Assembly (NCBI GenBank): GCA_938046775.1
Contig: CALIXB010000030.1
Coordinates: 1-48,151, forward strand
Source: an uncultured Candidatus Saccharibacteria bacterium
GTDB taxonomy: Bacteria > Patescibacteriota > Saccharimonadia > Saccharimonadales > Saccharimonadaceae
Direction: 5' to 3'
DNA: 48,151 bases
Positions 34,614 through 43,003 of the stretch are shown here, piece after piece. Made by a program: the position numbers and the translations under genes. Each line of letters begins with the position of its first letter. Position 1 is the first letter of the stretch. The notes below the pieces were generated by a model, which had not been told where the DNA came from, ran no database searches, and worked only from the letters and a program-made list of their open reading frames with translations.

Positions 34614-37253
34614 TTATTGAGTGGCACTCTTTTTTCGTCGTCGGCGTCGTCTTTTTGGCGTGGTGGTCGCGGTTGATTCGGGTGTGGTTGCAACTTCTGG
34701 CGAGGAATTAGGTTTGTCTAATTCACTATTACCACGAATTTGCAAAACAACCTCTCCGCTATCTGTAGAAGGCTGTGTTTTATTTGGCTGACTATTGGTC
34801 TGCGGATTCGGCTGTGGGGCGGCCTGCTTTTTCTGATTTCTGTTGGGCATGATAATGTCACTAATTTCTCTCTCAACATCCTCCCTGCTCTTCGAATACA
34901 TACGCCTTGAATGTTCGATGATATGCGGCGTATTGTCCGCTTGGGATGGTGGAAGCTCCAGGCTACGCGCTGAAAATGCGGGAGTTTTTTCGCCGCCGAT
35001 CACCATATTGATAACAAAATTACGATTATGCATCTGCAGTAGGTCAATTGATTCAAAGTTCGGCTCAAACTGTTTAGCTAGGATCGGTGCGTCATCGGCA
35101 GAAACGCGGAAAGAAATCATGGTACCAACGTTGCCAAAAACAGCGTCACGAACGGTTTCACTCATTTGGGAAATATACTGATTGGCGACAGTCAGATTAA
35201 GACCGTATTTGCGAGCTTCGGATAAGATGGTGGCAAATGAATCAGTGGCGAAATTCTGAAACTCATCAACATAAAGATAGAATGGACGACGATCGCGAAC
35301 GTCAGGAATATCTGAGCGCGACATGGCGGCTAGCTGAATCTTTGTGACTAAGAAGGATCCCAGAATGGCGGCGTTGTCTTCACCAATTAAGCCCTTCGAT
35401 AAATTGACGATGAGGATTTTGCCTTCGTCCATGATTTGACGAATATTGAACGTAGATTTAGGCTGGCCAATGATGTTGCGGATGATTGGGTTGGCGGTAA
35501 AGGCGCCGACTTTATTTAGTACCGGTGCGATTGCTTCAGCGACAAATTTATCGTTCCAGCTGGCAAACTCAACATTCCAGAATTGTAGGACCACGGTATC
35601 GCGACAGTAGCATAACGTCTCTTTGCGGAATTCCTTATCTGTTAGCATGCGAGTAATGTCAAGCATAGTGGTTTCTGGTCGGTCAAGTAGTGCCAGAATA
35701 GTGTACCGTAAAATATATTCCAGTCGCGGCCCCCACGAATCGCCGAACATGCGCTTTAGGACGCCAATCACTTCTGATGAAATATTGGTTTTTTGGTTGG
35801 GATTAGTGACTTCTAGCGGATTGAACCCTAAGGGGTAAGCTGTGTCGGCTGGGTTAAAATAGATGACATCATTTAGCCGTGAGCCCGGTATGAACTTCAT
35901 GTTATTGATAGCGAAATCGCCGTGTGGGTCAATGATGGCGTAGCCTTGATTATGGAAGATATCGCTGAGGGCGAATAATTCCAGCAGGCCACTTTTTCCG
36001 GCACCAGTTTGCCCGATAATGTAAACGTGGCGTGAGCGGTCGTAGCGTAGCATGCCGAATTGATGACTAATGCCGCGGAAGTTAGTGACTCCAAAGGCGG
36101 AGATTTGGTCGTCGTTGGCGTCATTGCCGGTTAAGACTGGTAGTTTGGACGGTGGTTCAGCGGTTTTGGCGCTAGCCCAGACAATATTCGGTGTTTCAAC
36201 GTTGGTGTGCGGTAAATGAAAGACAGAAGCTAGTTCTTCAATGTTTAAGATAAAGCCGTCGCCGTAAAATGCTCGCTTACGATATTTCTCCAGGAATTCT
36301 TTGCCGAATGCACCCTTTACTGCGCGAAAGCCGTTGAGGTTGGTTGAGTTGAATTGCTTAAATGTACCGACCAGAGCCTGCATGCGCAGCTTTGCGTTGG
36401 TGTTACTTTCTCCCATGTAAACCAGTCGTATCTTTACCTCATAGCCAAGCTTTGTCGCCTTTTTTTCCGCTTCAGAAATGCGAGTTTTGTCGCGGTCTGA
36501 CAACTCAACAGTTGTCGACTGACCGACTCCCTGCTCCGGTGGTTGCCAGAGTGCACCAAGTATCCCGACTATCCACTGCATGCTACCGCCGAGCCCTGGC
36601 AACGACAAGCCGCGTCCGCTTTTTATATTATTTATATATCTGTCGGCAGCATGTTGCCAATCGTCAGGAATTGGTCGAGCTAGCACCTGGATCCATAGCT
36701 CTTCTCCGGTAGTTTCTAATTTGGCAAGGGTGCCGGTAACACCAGCTAGCGGGTCAACTTCAAAATTCTGAAAGGTGCGAATTGGTAAAAATTCATCCGT
36801 AGTTAAAGTTAGTTCGGTTGAATACGCAACTTCGTGATCACGCTCGTGCTCGGTATAATCTTCGTTGGCTTGATGAATTTGGACGGTTGGATATTGCGAG
36901 TAAATTTGGCCCTCGACGAAGCTTTGCAGAGTTTTTGGCACCCAAACATAAAAGCGAATCTGACCATTAACCGAAGCAATCTCAAAACTAATATGCTCCT
37001 GCTGTCCACCGGATAAGCGCAGTTCTTTATTGTCGCGTAAGATGCCGTGGAGTGAGGCAAACAGCTGTTCGGCGGCTAGCTCTTGCTTATCATTGGTCCG
37101 TGGGATTTCCAGAACTAATAGTACGCTCTCAACAGGAGTGAATTCTTCGATTCTTCGATAATTTCGCCACGTCAGAAATACCAGAACTGCTACAATTGGC
37201 ATCCAAACATACCATTGTAATAACGTACCAATAATCCAAGAAATAATCTGCAT
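34614..37253 (-). CDS. VirD4/TraG-like membrane ATPase
   Basis: The 879-aa protein has an N-terminal membrane helix, an N-terminal domain of about 350 residues without clear family features, and a P-loop ATPase domain. Walker A is GQTGAGKSG (about residues 414-422), Walker B is YLYVDEFQNF (about 663), and a late VANQYISQM matches the conserved Gln motif of TraG/VirD4 type coupling proteins. The tail is Pro/Gln/Asn-rich and ends with a poly-Arg/Lys patch (KRRRRRRKK). Family members pump DNA or protein through type IV secretion or pilus systems. No other secretion gene is adjacent. The gene is read convergently to speE. Confidence 0.82.
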   Translation of the reverse strand: MQIISWIIGTLLQWYVWMPIVAVLVFLTWRNYRRIEEFTPVESVLLVLEIPRTNDKQELAAEQLFASLHGILRDNKELRLSGGQQEHISFEIASVNGQIRFYVWVPKTLQSFVEGQIYSQYPTVQIHQANEDYTEHERDHEVAYSTELTLTTDEFLPIRTFQNFEVDPLAGVTGTLAKLETTGEELWIQVLARPIPDDWQHAADRYINNIKSGRGLSLPGLGGSMQWIVGILGALWQPPEQGVGQSTTVELSDRDKTRISEAEKKATKLGYEVKIRLVYMGESNTNAKLRMQALVGTFKQFNSTNLNGFRAVKGAFGKEFLEKYRKRAFYGDGFILNIEELASVFHLPHTNVETPNIVWASAKTAEPPSKLPVLTGNDANDDQISAFGVTNFRGISHQFGMLRYDRSRHVYIIGQTGAGKSGLLELFALSDIFHNQGYAIIDPHGDFAINNMKFIPGSRLNDVIYFNPADTAYPLGFNPLEVTNPNQKTNISSEVIGVLKRMFGDSWGPRLEYILRYTILALLDRPETTMLDITRMLTDKEFRKETLCYCRDTVVLQFWNVEFASWNDKFVAEAIAPVLNKVGAFTANPIIRNIIGQPKSTFNIRQIMDEGKILIVNLSKGLIGEDNAAILGSFLVTKIQLAAMSRSDIPDVRDRRPFYLYVDEFQNFATDSFATILSEARKYGLNLTVANQYISQMSETVRDAVFGNVGTMISFRVSADDAPILAKQFEPNFESIDLLQMHNRNFVINMVIGGEKTPAFSARSLELPPSQADNTPHIIEHSRRMYSKSREDVEREISDIIMPNRNQKKQAAPQPNPQTNSQPNKTQPSTDSGEVVLQIRGNSELDKPNSSPEVATTPESTATTTPKRRRRRRKKSATQ

Positions 37254-37297
37254 GATATGTAAATTATCTCACCTCTGAAGGAAGTTTGCAACTTAGC

Positions 37298-38350
37298 TTA
37301 AACGGCTTCGTCAAAAACGTAAGTAGCTTTCGCGACACGCTTGAACTGCGGTTTTGATTGAAGGTTGAGTAGAATAGTGGTTTCTTTAACCTGCCGCTTA
37401 TCAAGGACTTGACGAACAATTTCATCACGGTGCAATGGAGACTCAGAATTTTTCAAGATATCGGTAATAATATCAGAGACGGTACCGCGACTATATCCCC
37501 AGCTGGCCAGCGCATAAATGCCACGCCCAATCAGCACAAATCGACTATCTTTAATAAGTTCATTGTGAATTGCCTGAGTAGTAACGCTTCGTCGGTTAAA
37601 CTCGCTATCCCGGATACCTTTGGCAATGTCAGAAAAATGCATTGGTGAACCGTTGGTGTCAAGAACGACATAGATTTTATCGCGGATATTCTTTGGATTA
37701 ACGGATGGCCATTTAGCCAGCCCCCATTGACTGTGCAGATTAGCTAATTTTTTACTAACAGTAGCCAATGCTGCAATATTTGACGGATGCTCGTAGTCTA
37801 ATTTTTTATGTAAATCTTCCGCAGTGATTGGCTCGCCGTGTTTTTTAATTGTCTTAACAACTTCTTCAACTCTTACTTTAACCTGTTTTTCGTTGCCCAG
37901 AGTGTCAATGGCTGCCGCCTGATAGTAGTCGTCATTTTCTGTGATGATGGTGATATTTTCCGCCAACTCTCCAATAAACGCCACACGTGAGCGGTCAATT
38001 GACGAGGCTTCCTTGCCCAGGAAGTGTGACGCTAAATCTTGTATGCGGGCTACTCGACCCATTTCTGATAGGCTTGAGGTTATTTCCTTTTCTATAGCAG
38101 TAACTGACGGTAGATTTCCTTCGCTAACAGCAGCCCTAAGTCGTGTTAGGATGGATTTTTCCAGCTGACGAACTCGCTCGCGGGTGATGCCGAACATATC
38201 ACCAATCATTTCTAATGTTTCCTTCCGGTCAGACAAGCCGAATCGTCGAGAGATGATTTCCCTTTCGCGCTCTTGCGGTATTTTGGAAATAATAGTATCA
38301 ATGGCAGAATTTAAGTTGTCGATTCTTTCGGTTTTTACTGTCTCGTTCAT
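37298..38350 (-). CDS. Sigma70 region 4-like / HARE-HTH transcription factor
   Basis: Residues about 20-75 form a sigma-70 region 4 helix-turn-helix (REREIISRRFGL, then EMIGDMFGITRERVRQLE), but regions 1-3 are missing. Two HARE-HTH-type winged helices follow: GEPITAEDLHKKLDYEHPS, and NGSPMHFSDIAKGI. This arrangement is reminiscent of RpoE-delta-like modulators of RNA polymerase. It probably changes promoter choice and is not a complete sigma factor. A perfect TTGACA-17-TATAAT promoter (38410-38438) and a GAGAGGA site precede it. Confidence 0.75.
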   Translation of the reverse strand: MNETVKTERIDNLNSAIDTIISKIPQEREREIISRRFGLSDRKETLEMIGDMFGITRERVRQLEKSILTRLRAAVSEGNLPSVTAIEKEITSSLSEMGRVARIQDLASHFLGKEASSIDRSRVAFIGELAENITIITENDDYYQAAAIDTLGNEKQVKVRVEEVVKTIKKHGEPITAEDLHKKLDYEHPSNIAALATVSKKLANLHSQWGLAKWPSVNPKNIRDKIYVVLDTNGSPMHFSDIAKGIRDSEFNRRSVTTQAIHNELIKDSRFVLIGRGIYALASWGYSRGTVSDIITDILKNSESPLHRDEIVRQVLDKRQVKETTILLNLQSKPQFKRVAKATYVFDEAV

Positions 38351-38409
38351 GCTATTAGGAAAATCCTCTCTGCCTCACCACAGGTTACATTGATTAAAAT
38401 ATGTTTTTA

Positions 38410-38476
38410 ATTATACAATTGCATTTGATAAATGTCAATAGGTAAATGCTATAATTGTTCATATAAATTATAGCAT
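38410..38476 (-). promoter_or_regulatory. Consensus promoter with upstream 11-bp inverted repeat
   Basis: On the minus strand TTGACA (38433-38438) and TATAAT (38410-38415) are 17 bp apart, a perfect consensus. Just upstream, ATGCTATAATT (38446-38456) and AATTATAGCAT (38466-38476) form a perfect inverted repeat with a 9-bp spacer. Each arm contains a -10-like box, so it could be an operator or a pair of facing promoters. Confidence 0.7.
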
Positions 38477-38518
38477 GTATTTTACTATTTTTGCAATAGA
38501 TGATGTGAGAGTTTTTAT

Positions 38519-38537
38519 TATCCAAAATTGTTGGATA
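38519..38537. terminator. Hairpin after topA, possible terminator
   Basis: TATCCAA (38519-38525) and TTGGATA (38531-38537) form a perfect 7-bp stem with a 5-nt loop just after the topA stop. The U tract is weak, so it may also be a regulatory site. Confidence 0.35.
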
Positions 38538-38552
38538 GTATAGAAAATATCG

Positions 38553-40982
38553 CTATTTTTTCTTAGTTGTTCGCTTACGGGTTGGTTTTGTAGCTGTTTT
38601 ACTTAACAATTCCAGTGCCTTTTCATGGGTGATGGTTTTTGGATCGGTGCCCTTAGGAATTTTGGCATTTTTACTGCCGTCGGTGATATATGGGCCAAAG
38701 CGACCGTTGAGGATTTTGACGCCATCACCAAAGTCAGCGATGTTTTTCTCGGCTTCGGCCTGGAGTTTGGCGGCGTAGAGTTCGCGGGCTTTTTCCAGAG
38801 TGATGGTGTGTGGGTCTTCGGGTTTGATGGAGACGAAGAGCTTACCGACTTGAATATAGGGACCGAACCGTCCGATGTTGGCTTTGATGTCTTGCCCGTC
38901 TTCGGTTTGACCGATGACGCGCGGTAGCTTAAACATTTCCAGCGCTTGCTCCAAAGTGACGGTTTCAATTTTCGCACCTTTTGGTAGCGGCGCAAAGCGT
39001 GGTTTGTCCTCGTCGTCAGTGGCGCCCAGTTGCAACATTGGGCCAAAGCGGCCAAAGCGCGCCAGGATTGGTTTGCCGGATTTTGGATCGATGCCAACTT
39101 CGCGATTGGCGCCGACTTTACTGCGGTCGATACCGCCTGATTGTTCGATCAGTTTATGAAATGGCGTGTAAAATCCGTTGAGCATGGCACTTTTAGCCAG
39201 CTCGGCGGCGGCAATTTTATCAAATTCAGTCTCGACGTTGGCGGTAAAATCATAATCAACGATTTGCGTGAAATGGTCGGTTAAAAAGTCGGCGATTAGT
39301 TCCCCGCTTGGTGTTGGAATAAGCTTGCCGCGAGTGGAACCGGTTTTTTCCTGGACGACGTCGCGGCTGACTTCTTCGCCGTTGTAACTGAGGACGATGA
39401 TGTCGCGCGTCTGGCCTTCACTATCGCCTTTTTCGACGTAGCCGCGGGTCTGCACGGTGTCGATGATGGTGGCGTAAGTGCTTGGCCGGCCGATGCCGAG
39501 GTCTTCGAGCTTCTTGACCAGGGAGCCTTCGGTGTAGCGGGCCGGTGGACGGGCGAAGGTTTGGCGGGCGGTGATGTCGTGGGTTTCAAGTGCGTCGCCA
39601 GAGTGGAGTTTTGGTAAGATTTCGTCTTTGCCGCCGCCATAGACACGCAAGAAGCCGTCAAAGGTGATAACTTCGCCTTTGGCTTCAAAGACGAGGGATG
39701 CGGCACTGTTCTTCGCTGGAGTACTCTTTTCGCTTGTATCTCCACTGGAGATGCTGTGCGAGCGTTCGGCTGAAGCACCCGCACTTGGCGAGTGCTTCAC
39801 AGTCTCCAGCTCAGAAAGTTTCGCATCCGCTCCTTCGATGCCAATCGTCACCGTTGTTTTCTCTAGTTTCGCTGGCGACATTTGGGATGCCAGGGTGCGG
39901 CGGCGGATGAGGTCGTAGAGTTTTTGGTCGTGTTCGTTTGAGGTGACGGTTTCGCGGGTAATGTCGGTCGGGCGGATGGCTTCGTGGGCTTCTTGAGCGG
40001 AGGCGGATTTGGTTTTGAATTTGCGAACGGTGGAGTAATCCGGGCCGTACAATCGCTTGATGAAATCAGTCGCGCTGGCGATGGCCTGCCCGCTCAGATT
40101 GACCGAGTCAGTACGCATATAGGTGATTTTACCGTCTTGGTAGAGTCGCTGGGCTGAGGCCATGGTAGCTTTGGAGCTAAAACCAAGTTTAGAGTTGGCC
40201 TCCTGTTGCAGAGTTGACGTCGTAAACGGCGCGGCTGGGTTGCGGGTGCCTGGCGTCTTTGAGATGTCGCTGACGGTGAATGTGGCTGGCTTGAGGCTGT
40301 TCAAGAATTCGTGAGCGGCTGCTTCAGAGTCAAATTTCTGGTTGAGCTCGGCTTTGAATTCTTGATTGTTGTGGATGAATATGGCGGTCACCTTGAACTG
40401 CGAGCTGCCTTCAAATTTCATGATTTCTCGTTCGCGTTCGACCAATAGCCGTACTGCCGGGCTCTGAACGCGGCCAGCCGATTTGCCGCCTGGCACCTTT
40501 TGCCAGACCACGGGGCTGAGCTCAAAGCCGACCAGTCGGTCGAGGATTTGCCGAGCTTGCTGCGCCTGCACCAGGTTCATGTCAACGGTGCGCGGATTTT
40601 TGATAGCATTGGTGATAGCGTCTTTAGTAATCTCGTGAAAGACGATACGCTTGGTCGTCTCTATTGGCAAACCCAACACTTTACAGAGATGCCAGGCAAT
40701 AGCTTCTCCTTCGCGGTCTTCATCAGTGGCCAGCCAGACATTGTCTTTACCGACGGCCTTGACGTTTTTCTTCAGCTCGGTGATGACTTTCTTTTTCTCT
40801 GGATCAACTTCGTAGACAGCAAAAAAATCATTCGCCACATCAATCGGCGGCGTGCCGTCCTTGGTTTTTTTGACAATTGAGCGGATATGTCCCACGCTTG
40901 ATAAAACATGAAAATCCTTGCCCAAATATTTCTCAATAGTTTTAGCTTTGGCTGGTGACTCGACGATGACGAGATTTTTCAT
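38553..40982 (-). CDS. topA: DNA topoisomerase I
   Basis: TopA (809 aa) relaxes negative supercoils. The Toprim domain opens with VIVESPAKAKTIEKYLG and includes ATDEDREGEAIAWH. The catalytic Tyr, about residue 287, is in ITYMRTDSV. The C-terminus has three GRFGP repeats (LQLG, IQVG and ITDG endings) and ends in a Lys/Arg-rich tail; no zinc cysteines are seen. About 35 Ser/Ala-rich residues between SELET and SLVFEAKGE are an insertion made of an imperfect DNA palindrome (39745-39809). TATAAT lies 8 nt before the ATG. Confidence 0.95.
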   Translation of the reverse strand: MKNLVIVESPAKAKTIEKYLGKDFHVLSSVGHIRSIVKKTKDGTPPIDVANDFFAVYEVDPEKKKVITELKKNVKAVGKDNVWLATDEDREGEAIAWHLCKVLGLPIETTKRIVFHEITKDAITNAIKNPRTVDMNLVQAQQARQILDRLVGFELSPVVWQKVPGGKSAGRVQSPAVRLLVEREREIMKFEGSSQFKVTAIFIHNNQEFKAELNQKFDSEAAAHEFLNSLKPATFTVSDISKTPGTRNPAAPFTTSTLQQEANSKLGFSSKATMASAQRLYQDGKITYMRTDSVNLSGQAIASATDFIKRLYGPDYSTVRKFKTKSASAQEAHEAIRPTDITRETVTSNEHDQKLYDLIRRRTLASQMSPAKLEKTTVTIGIEGADAKLSELETVKHSPSAGASAERSHSISSGDTSEKSTPAKNSAASLVFEAKGEVITFDGFLRVYGGGKDEILPKLHSGDALETHDITARQTFARPPARYTEGSLVKKLEDLGIGRPSTYATIIDTVQTRGYVEKGDSEGQTRDIIVLSYNGEEVSRDVVQEKTGSTRGKLIPTPSGELIADFLTDHFTQIVDYDFTANVETEFDKIAAAELAKSAMLNGFYTPFHKLIEQSGGIDRSKVGANREVGIDPKSGKPILARFGRFGPMLQLGATDDEDKPRFAPLPKGAKIETVTLEQALEMFKLPRVIGQTEDGQDIKANIGRFGPYIQVGKLFVSIKPEDPHTITLEKARELYAAKLQAEAEKNIADFGDGVKILNGRFGPYITDGSKNAKIPKGTDPKTITHEKALELLSKTATKPTRKRTTKKK
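39745..39809. repeat. In-frame palindromic element inside topA
   Basis: The outer arms CTGGAGA-TG-CTGTG (39745-39758) and CACAG-TCTCCAG (39798-39809) pair except for a 2-nt bulge. An inner hairpin GAAGCAC (39772-39778) / GTGCTTC (39792-39798) is nested within. The element keeps the topA frame and encodes Ser/Ala-rich residues, reminiscent of the palindromic elements found inside Rickettsia genes. No second copy is recognised in the window. Confidence 0.55.
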
Positions 40983-41027
40983 AACTTTATATTATAACAA
41001 ATCACTATGTAGCTACAATAACAATCT

Positions 41028-41735
41028 CTATTGACGGCTAGATTCTCCAACGCGACCAAGTAGTGCCGCTATCCCAAGACTGCGATCAACTGCTGTATTT
41101 TGGTGCTTTTCTGGGTTGTGATTATTACCGCTTGCTCGTCTGATATAGTTTGCTGTCGATAGTGCCGCAGGGATTATAGCAGTTGCCGCTGCCAGCCCTC
41201 CTAGCGCCCTGGCTGTTCTGCTAGTTTTTCTTAAGCCGTGCAATTCAGCGAATTTACCTGCCGAATATAATATTAAAGATGTAACCTCCATAGCCATGGC
41301 TATCTTGCCGCTTTTTTCAGGCACCTGTGACATGTCGGGGTTGTCTATATGAGTTTTTATTGAACATGCTGCATTGATAACATTAAACGCGGCAATGCCA
41401 CCAAGTACCGATTTTGGAGCCGTGTCTGTTTTATACATGTTCCATATCGTATGTAATACTTTGATTTTATCTCCAGTATGGTCAACAATTTTGCCTAGTT
41501 GAGTTTCTCCTCCAGTTGCCCTGGCTAGTTTGCCGTCTAGTGCATCCATCACACTGCCAATAGTGAAAGCGGCAAATCCTTTAAATGTAGTGGGGTCCTT
41601 TATCCCAATGCACGCAGCGGCAGTTCCGATGAGGCTAAGTAGAGTTGGGGGTATGCCTTCTATGCTAAAAAATGGCTCTTCTCTTTTTTTGTCTGTGGTG
41701 TCATTTTCTGAACGTAAACTGTCGGGGCTTCTCAT
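41028..41735 (-). CDS. CDP-alcohol phosphatidyltransferase family protein
   Basis: The 235-aa membrane protein has the full active-site signature: D-x2-D-G-x2-A-R-x8-G-x3-D-x3-D, seen as DALDGKLAR ... GKIVDHTGD (about residues 63-88). By family it joins a CDP-linked lipid to an alcohol such as glycerol phosphate or inositol phosphate; the alcohol cannot be told. A minus-strand TATAAT box (41744-41749) lies 8 nt before the ATG. It is read convergently with nothing and stands between topA and dprA, all leftward. Confidence 0.85.
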   Translation of the reverse strand: MRSPDSLRSENDTTDKKREEPFFSIEGIPPTLLSLIGTAAACIGIKDPTTFKGFAAFTIGSVMDALDGKLARATGGETQLGKIVDHTGDKIKVLHTIWNMYKTDTAPKSVLGGIAAFNVINAACSIKTHIDNPDMSQVPEKSGKIAMAMEVTSLILYSAGKFAELHGLRKTSRTARALGGLAAATAIIPAALSTANYIRRASGNNHNPEKHQNTAVDRSLGIAALLGRVGESSRQ

Positions 41736-41757
41736 AAAGTAGCATTATATAATAAAA

Positions 41758-42627
41758 CTACCGTAATGTCCAGTTGTTTGCTCCGAGTGGCTTAATCACG
41801 TCGTTAATTTCTAGCATAGTTAGCGCTGTGGCGAAGTCTGATGCCGATAAGCCGGAATTTTGCTGGAGCTCATCGCCATCACGAATTCCACTAGAGATCA
41901 GTTTGATAATAATTGCTTCTTCTGGAGTTGAGCTTAGTGGTGTCTCGGGGTTGCTGGAATTTTGTAATTTTTCTGGGGCAATTATATTCAAAATATCATT
42001 TGCGTCTGTCACTAGATAAGCGCCCTGCTTCAGCAAGTTATTGCATCCCGCTGAGAGCGGACTGGTTATGTTGCCAGGGACAACGAATAAGTCTCTGCCC
42101 TGGTTTAAGGCGTGAGAAGCAGTATTTAAGGTGCCACTTCTCTCTGTGGCTTCAGTGATGATAATGCCATCTGCCAGCCCACTGACTAATCGATTGCGTT
42201 CTAGAAAACTCCAGCGATTTACTATTTTATTATCACCTTTCATCCACTCAGAAATTACTGCCCCGCCTTGCCTAATTATGTCCATAGCTAGTTTATAATT
42301 GGTGCGCGGTGAGATGTCAGGTAGTTCATTGGGGACGACTGCTACCACTGTGCCACCAGCCTCTAAAGCCGCTTTTTGAGCAATTCCATCTACCCCCAGG
42401 GCCAGGCCACTGACGACTATACAACCGGCACTTGCTAGCTCTGCGGCTAATCTCTCGGTTACTTCTTTCCCGTAGGCTGAAGGTTTACGCGAACCAACAA
42501 TCGATACGACGGGTGCGTTAGCTTCTGGCAATTTTCCCATATAACATAAGCTTTTTGGAGGATTGGCAATATGCGCTAATCTCTGGGTGAAAATATGCCC
42601 ATCTGGTAGAATTCTCTTGATTTCCAT
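41758..42627 (-). CDS. dprA: DNA processing protein DprA
   Basis: DprA protects incoming single-stranded DNA during transformation and loads RecA on it. The Rossmann-like domain has VSIVGSRKPSAYG, SGLALGVDGIAQKAAL, RNRLVSGLADGIIITEATERSGT in two parts and VVPGNITSPLSAG. A C-terminal winged-helix (SSTPEEAIIIKLI onward) ends the protein. The frame runs to 42654, but ATG 42627 is 6 nt after the -10 box ACAATA (42634-42639), with TTGACA at 42657-42662, so it is the likely leaderless start (289 aa). Confidence 0.92.
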   Translation of the reverse strand: MEIKRILPDGHIFTQRLAHIANPPKSLCYMGKLPEANAPVVSIVGSRKPSAYGKEVTERLAAELASAGCIVVSGLALGVDGIAQKAALEAGGTVVAVVPNELPDISPRTNYKLAMDIIRQGGAVISEWMKGDNKIVNRWSFLERNRLVSGLADGIIITEATERSGTLNTASHALNQGRDLFVVPGNITSPLSAGCNNLLKQGAYLVTDANDILNIIAPEKLQNSSNPETPLSSTPEEAIIIKLISSGIRDGDELQQNSGLSASDFATALTMLEINDVIKPLGANNWTLR

Positions 42628-42633
42628 ACAAAA

Positions 42634-42676
42634 TATTGTGAAAAGTATTGACACTTTGTCAAATGTTTGCTATAAT
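42634..42676. promoter_or_regulatory. Back-to-back promoters for dprA and the ncRNA
   Basis: Plus strand: TTGACA (42648-42653), 17 bp, TATAAT (42671-42676), a perfect consensus. Minus strand: TTGACA (42657-42662), 17 bp, ACAATA (42634-42639). The two -35 boxes lie 3 bp apart inside the palindrome TTGACACTTTGTCAA, so polymerase at one promoter would block the other. Confidence 0.85.
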
Positions 42677-42681
42677 CAAGG

Positions 42682-42992
42682 ACGATTGGTTAAGTAATCA
42701 TTAACCAAACGCACCTTATACCCCCTATTCTAACTATATGTTAGGTTGCGCGCAATGGCATTAAGTATTCTTACCCTCCACTTTTTGCGGTTCAACGTTA
42801 CGCGCATACTAACCCCTTTAACTACCCTTTTTCAAAGGCGACCTCTGTTAAGGTGAGCACTAAACAGTGTTGATTATAATCAGGCGCGGACTTTTGGAGT
42901 TTTAGTCACGACGCTTCACTGAGACGGTAGCTCGGGTGGGTTGAAGGGTAAAAAAGCACCAGGTGATGCCCACCCTTACCTGGTGCTTTTTT
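42682..42992 (+). ncRNA. Unidentified stand-alone structured RNA (about 310 nt)
   Basis: A perfect promoter and a strong terminator delimit a transcript that lies alone between dprA and the Fur gene. Local hairpins include TTGGTTAA/TTAACCAA (about 42686-42709), CTAAC/GTTAG, the palindrome TGATTATAATCA, and a GC-rich 3' part. The motifs of tmRNA, RNase P RNA, SRP RNA and 5S rRNA are not found. A 33-codon ORF (ATG about 42755) exists but lacks an SD. The RNA could be a housekeeping RNA too divergent for me to name, such as 6S-like, or a new sRNA. Confidence 0.75.
42934..42992 (+). terminator. Terminator with a possible loop pseudoknot
   Basis: A 9-bp stem GCACCAGGT (42956-42964) / ACCTGGTGC (42978-42986) is flanked by A6 and T6. 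The loop contains CCCACCC (42969-42975), the exact complement of GGGTGGG at 42934-42940, so an H-type pseudoknot with seven extra pairs, six of them G-C, can form. Confidence 0.85.
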
Positions 42993-43003
42993 GTTGGCTG
43001 ATT

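Noticed and set aside
38603..39097. 164-aa frame opposite phase in topA
   Set aside because: Shadow of the real gene; no start signal and no family features.
42755..42856. 33-codon ORF inside the ncRNA
   Set aside because: No ribosome site and no coding signature; it overlaps the predicted RNA structure. Kept only as a possibility in the ncRNA entry.
42682..42992. Identity as tmRNA, RNase P RNA, SRP RNA or 5S rRNA
   Set aside because: No tRNA-like ends or tag with an Ala-Ala stop, no P4 core motif, no GGAAGCAG SRP loop and no 5S core were found on either strand.
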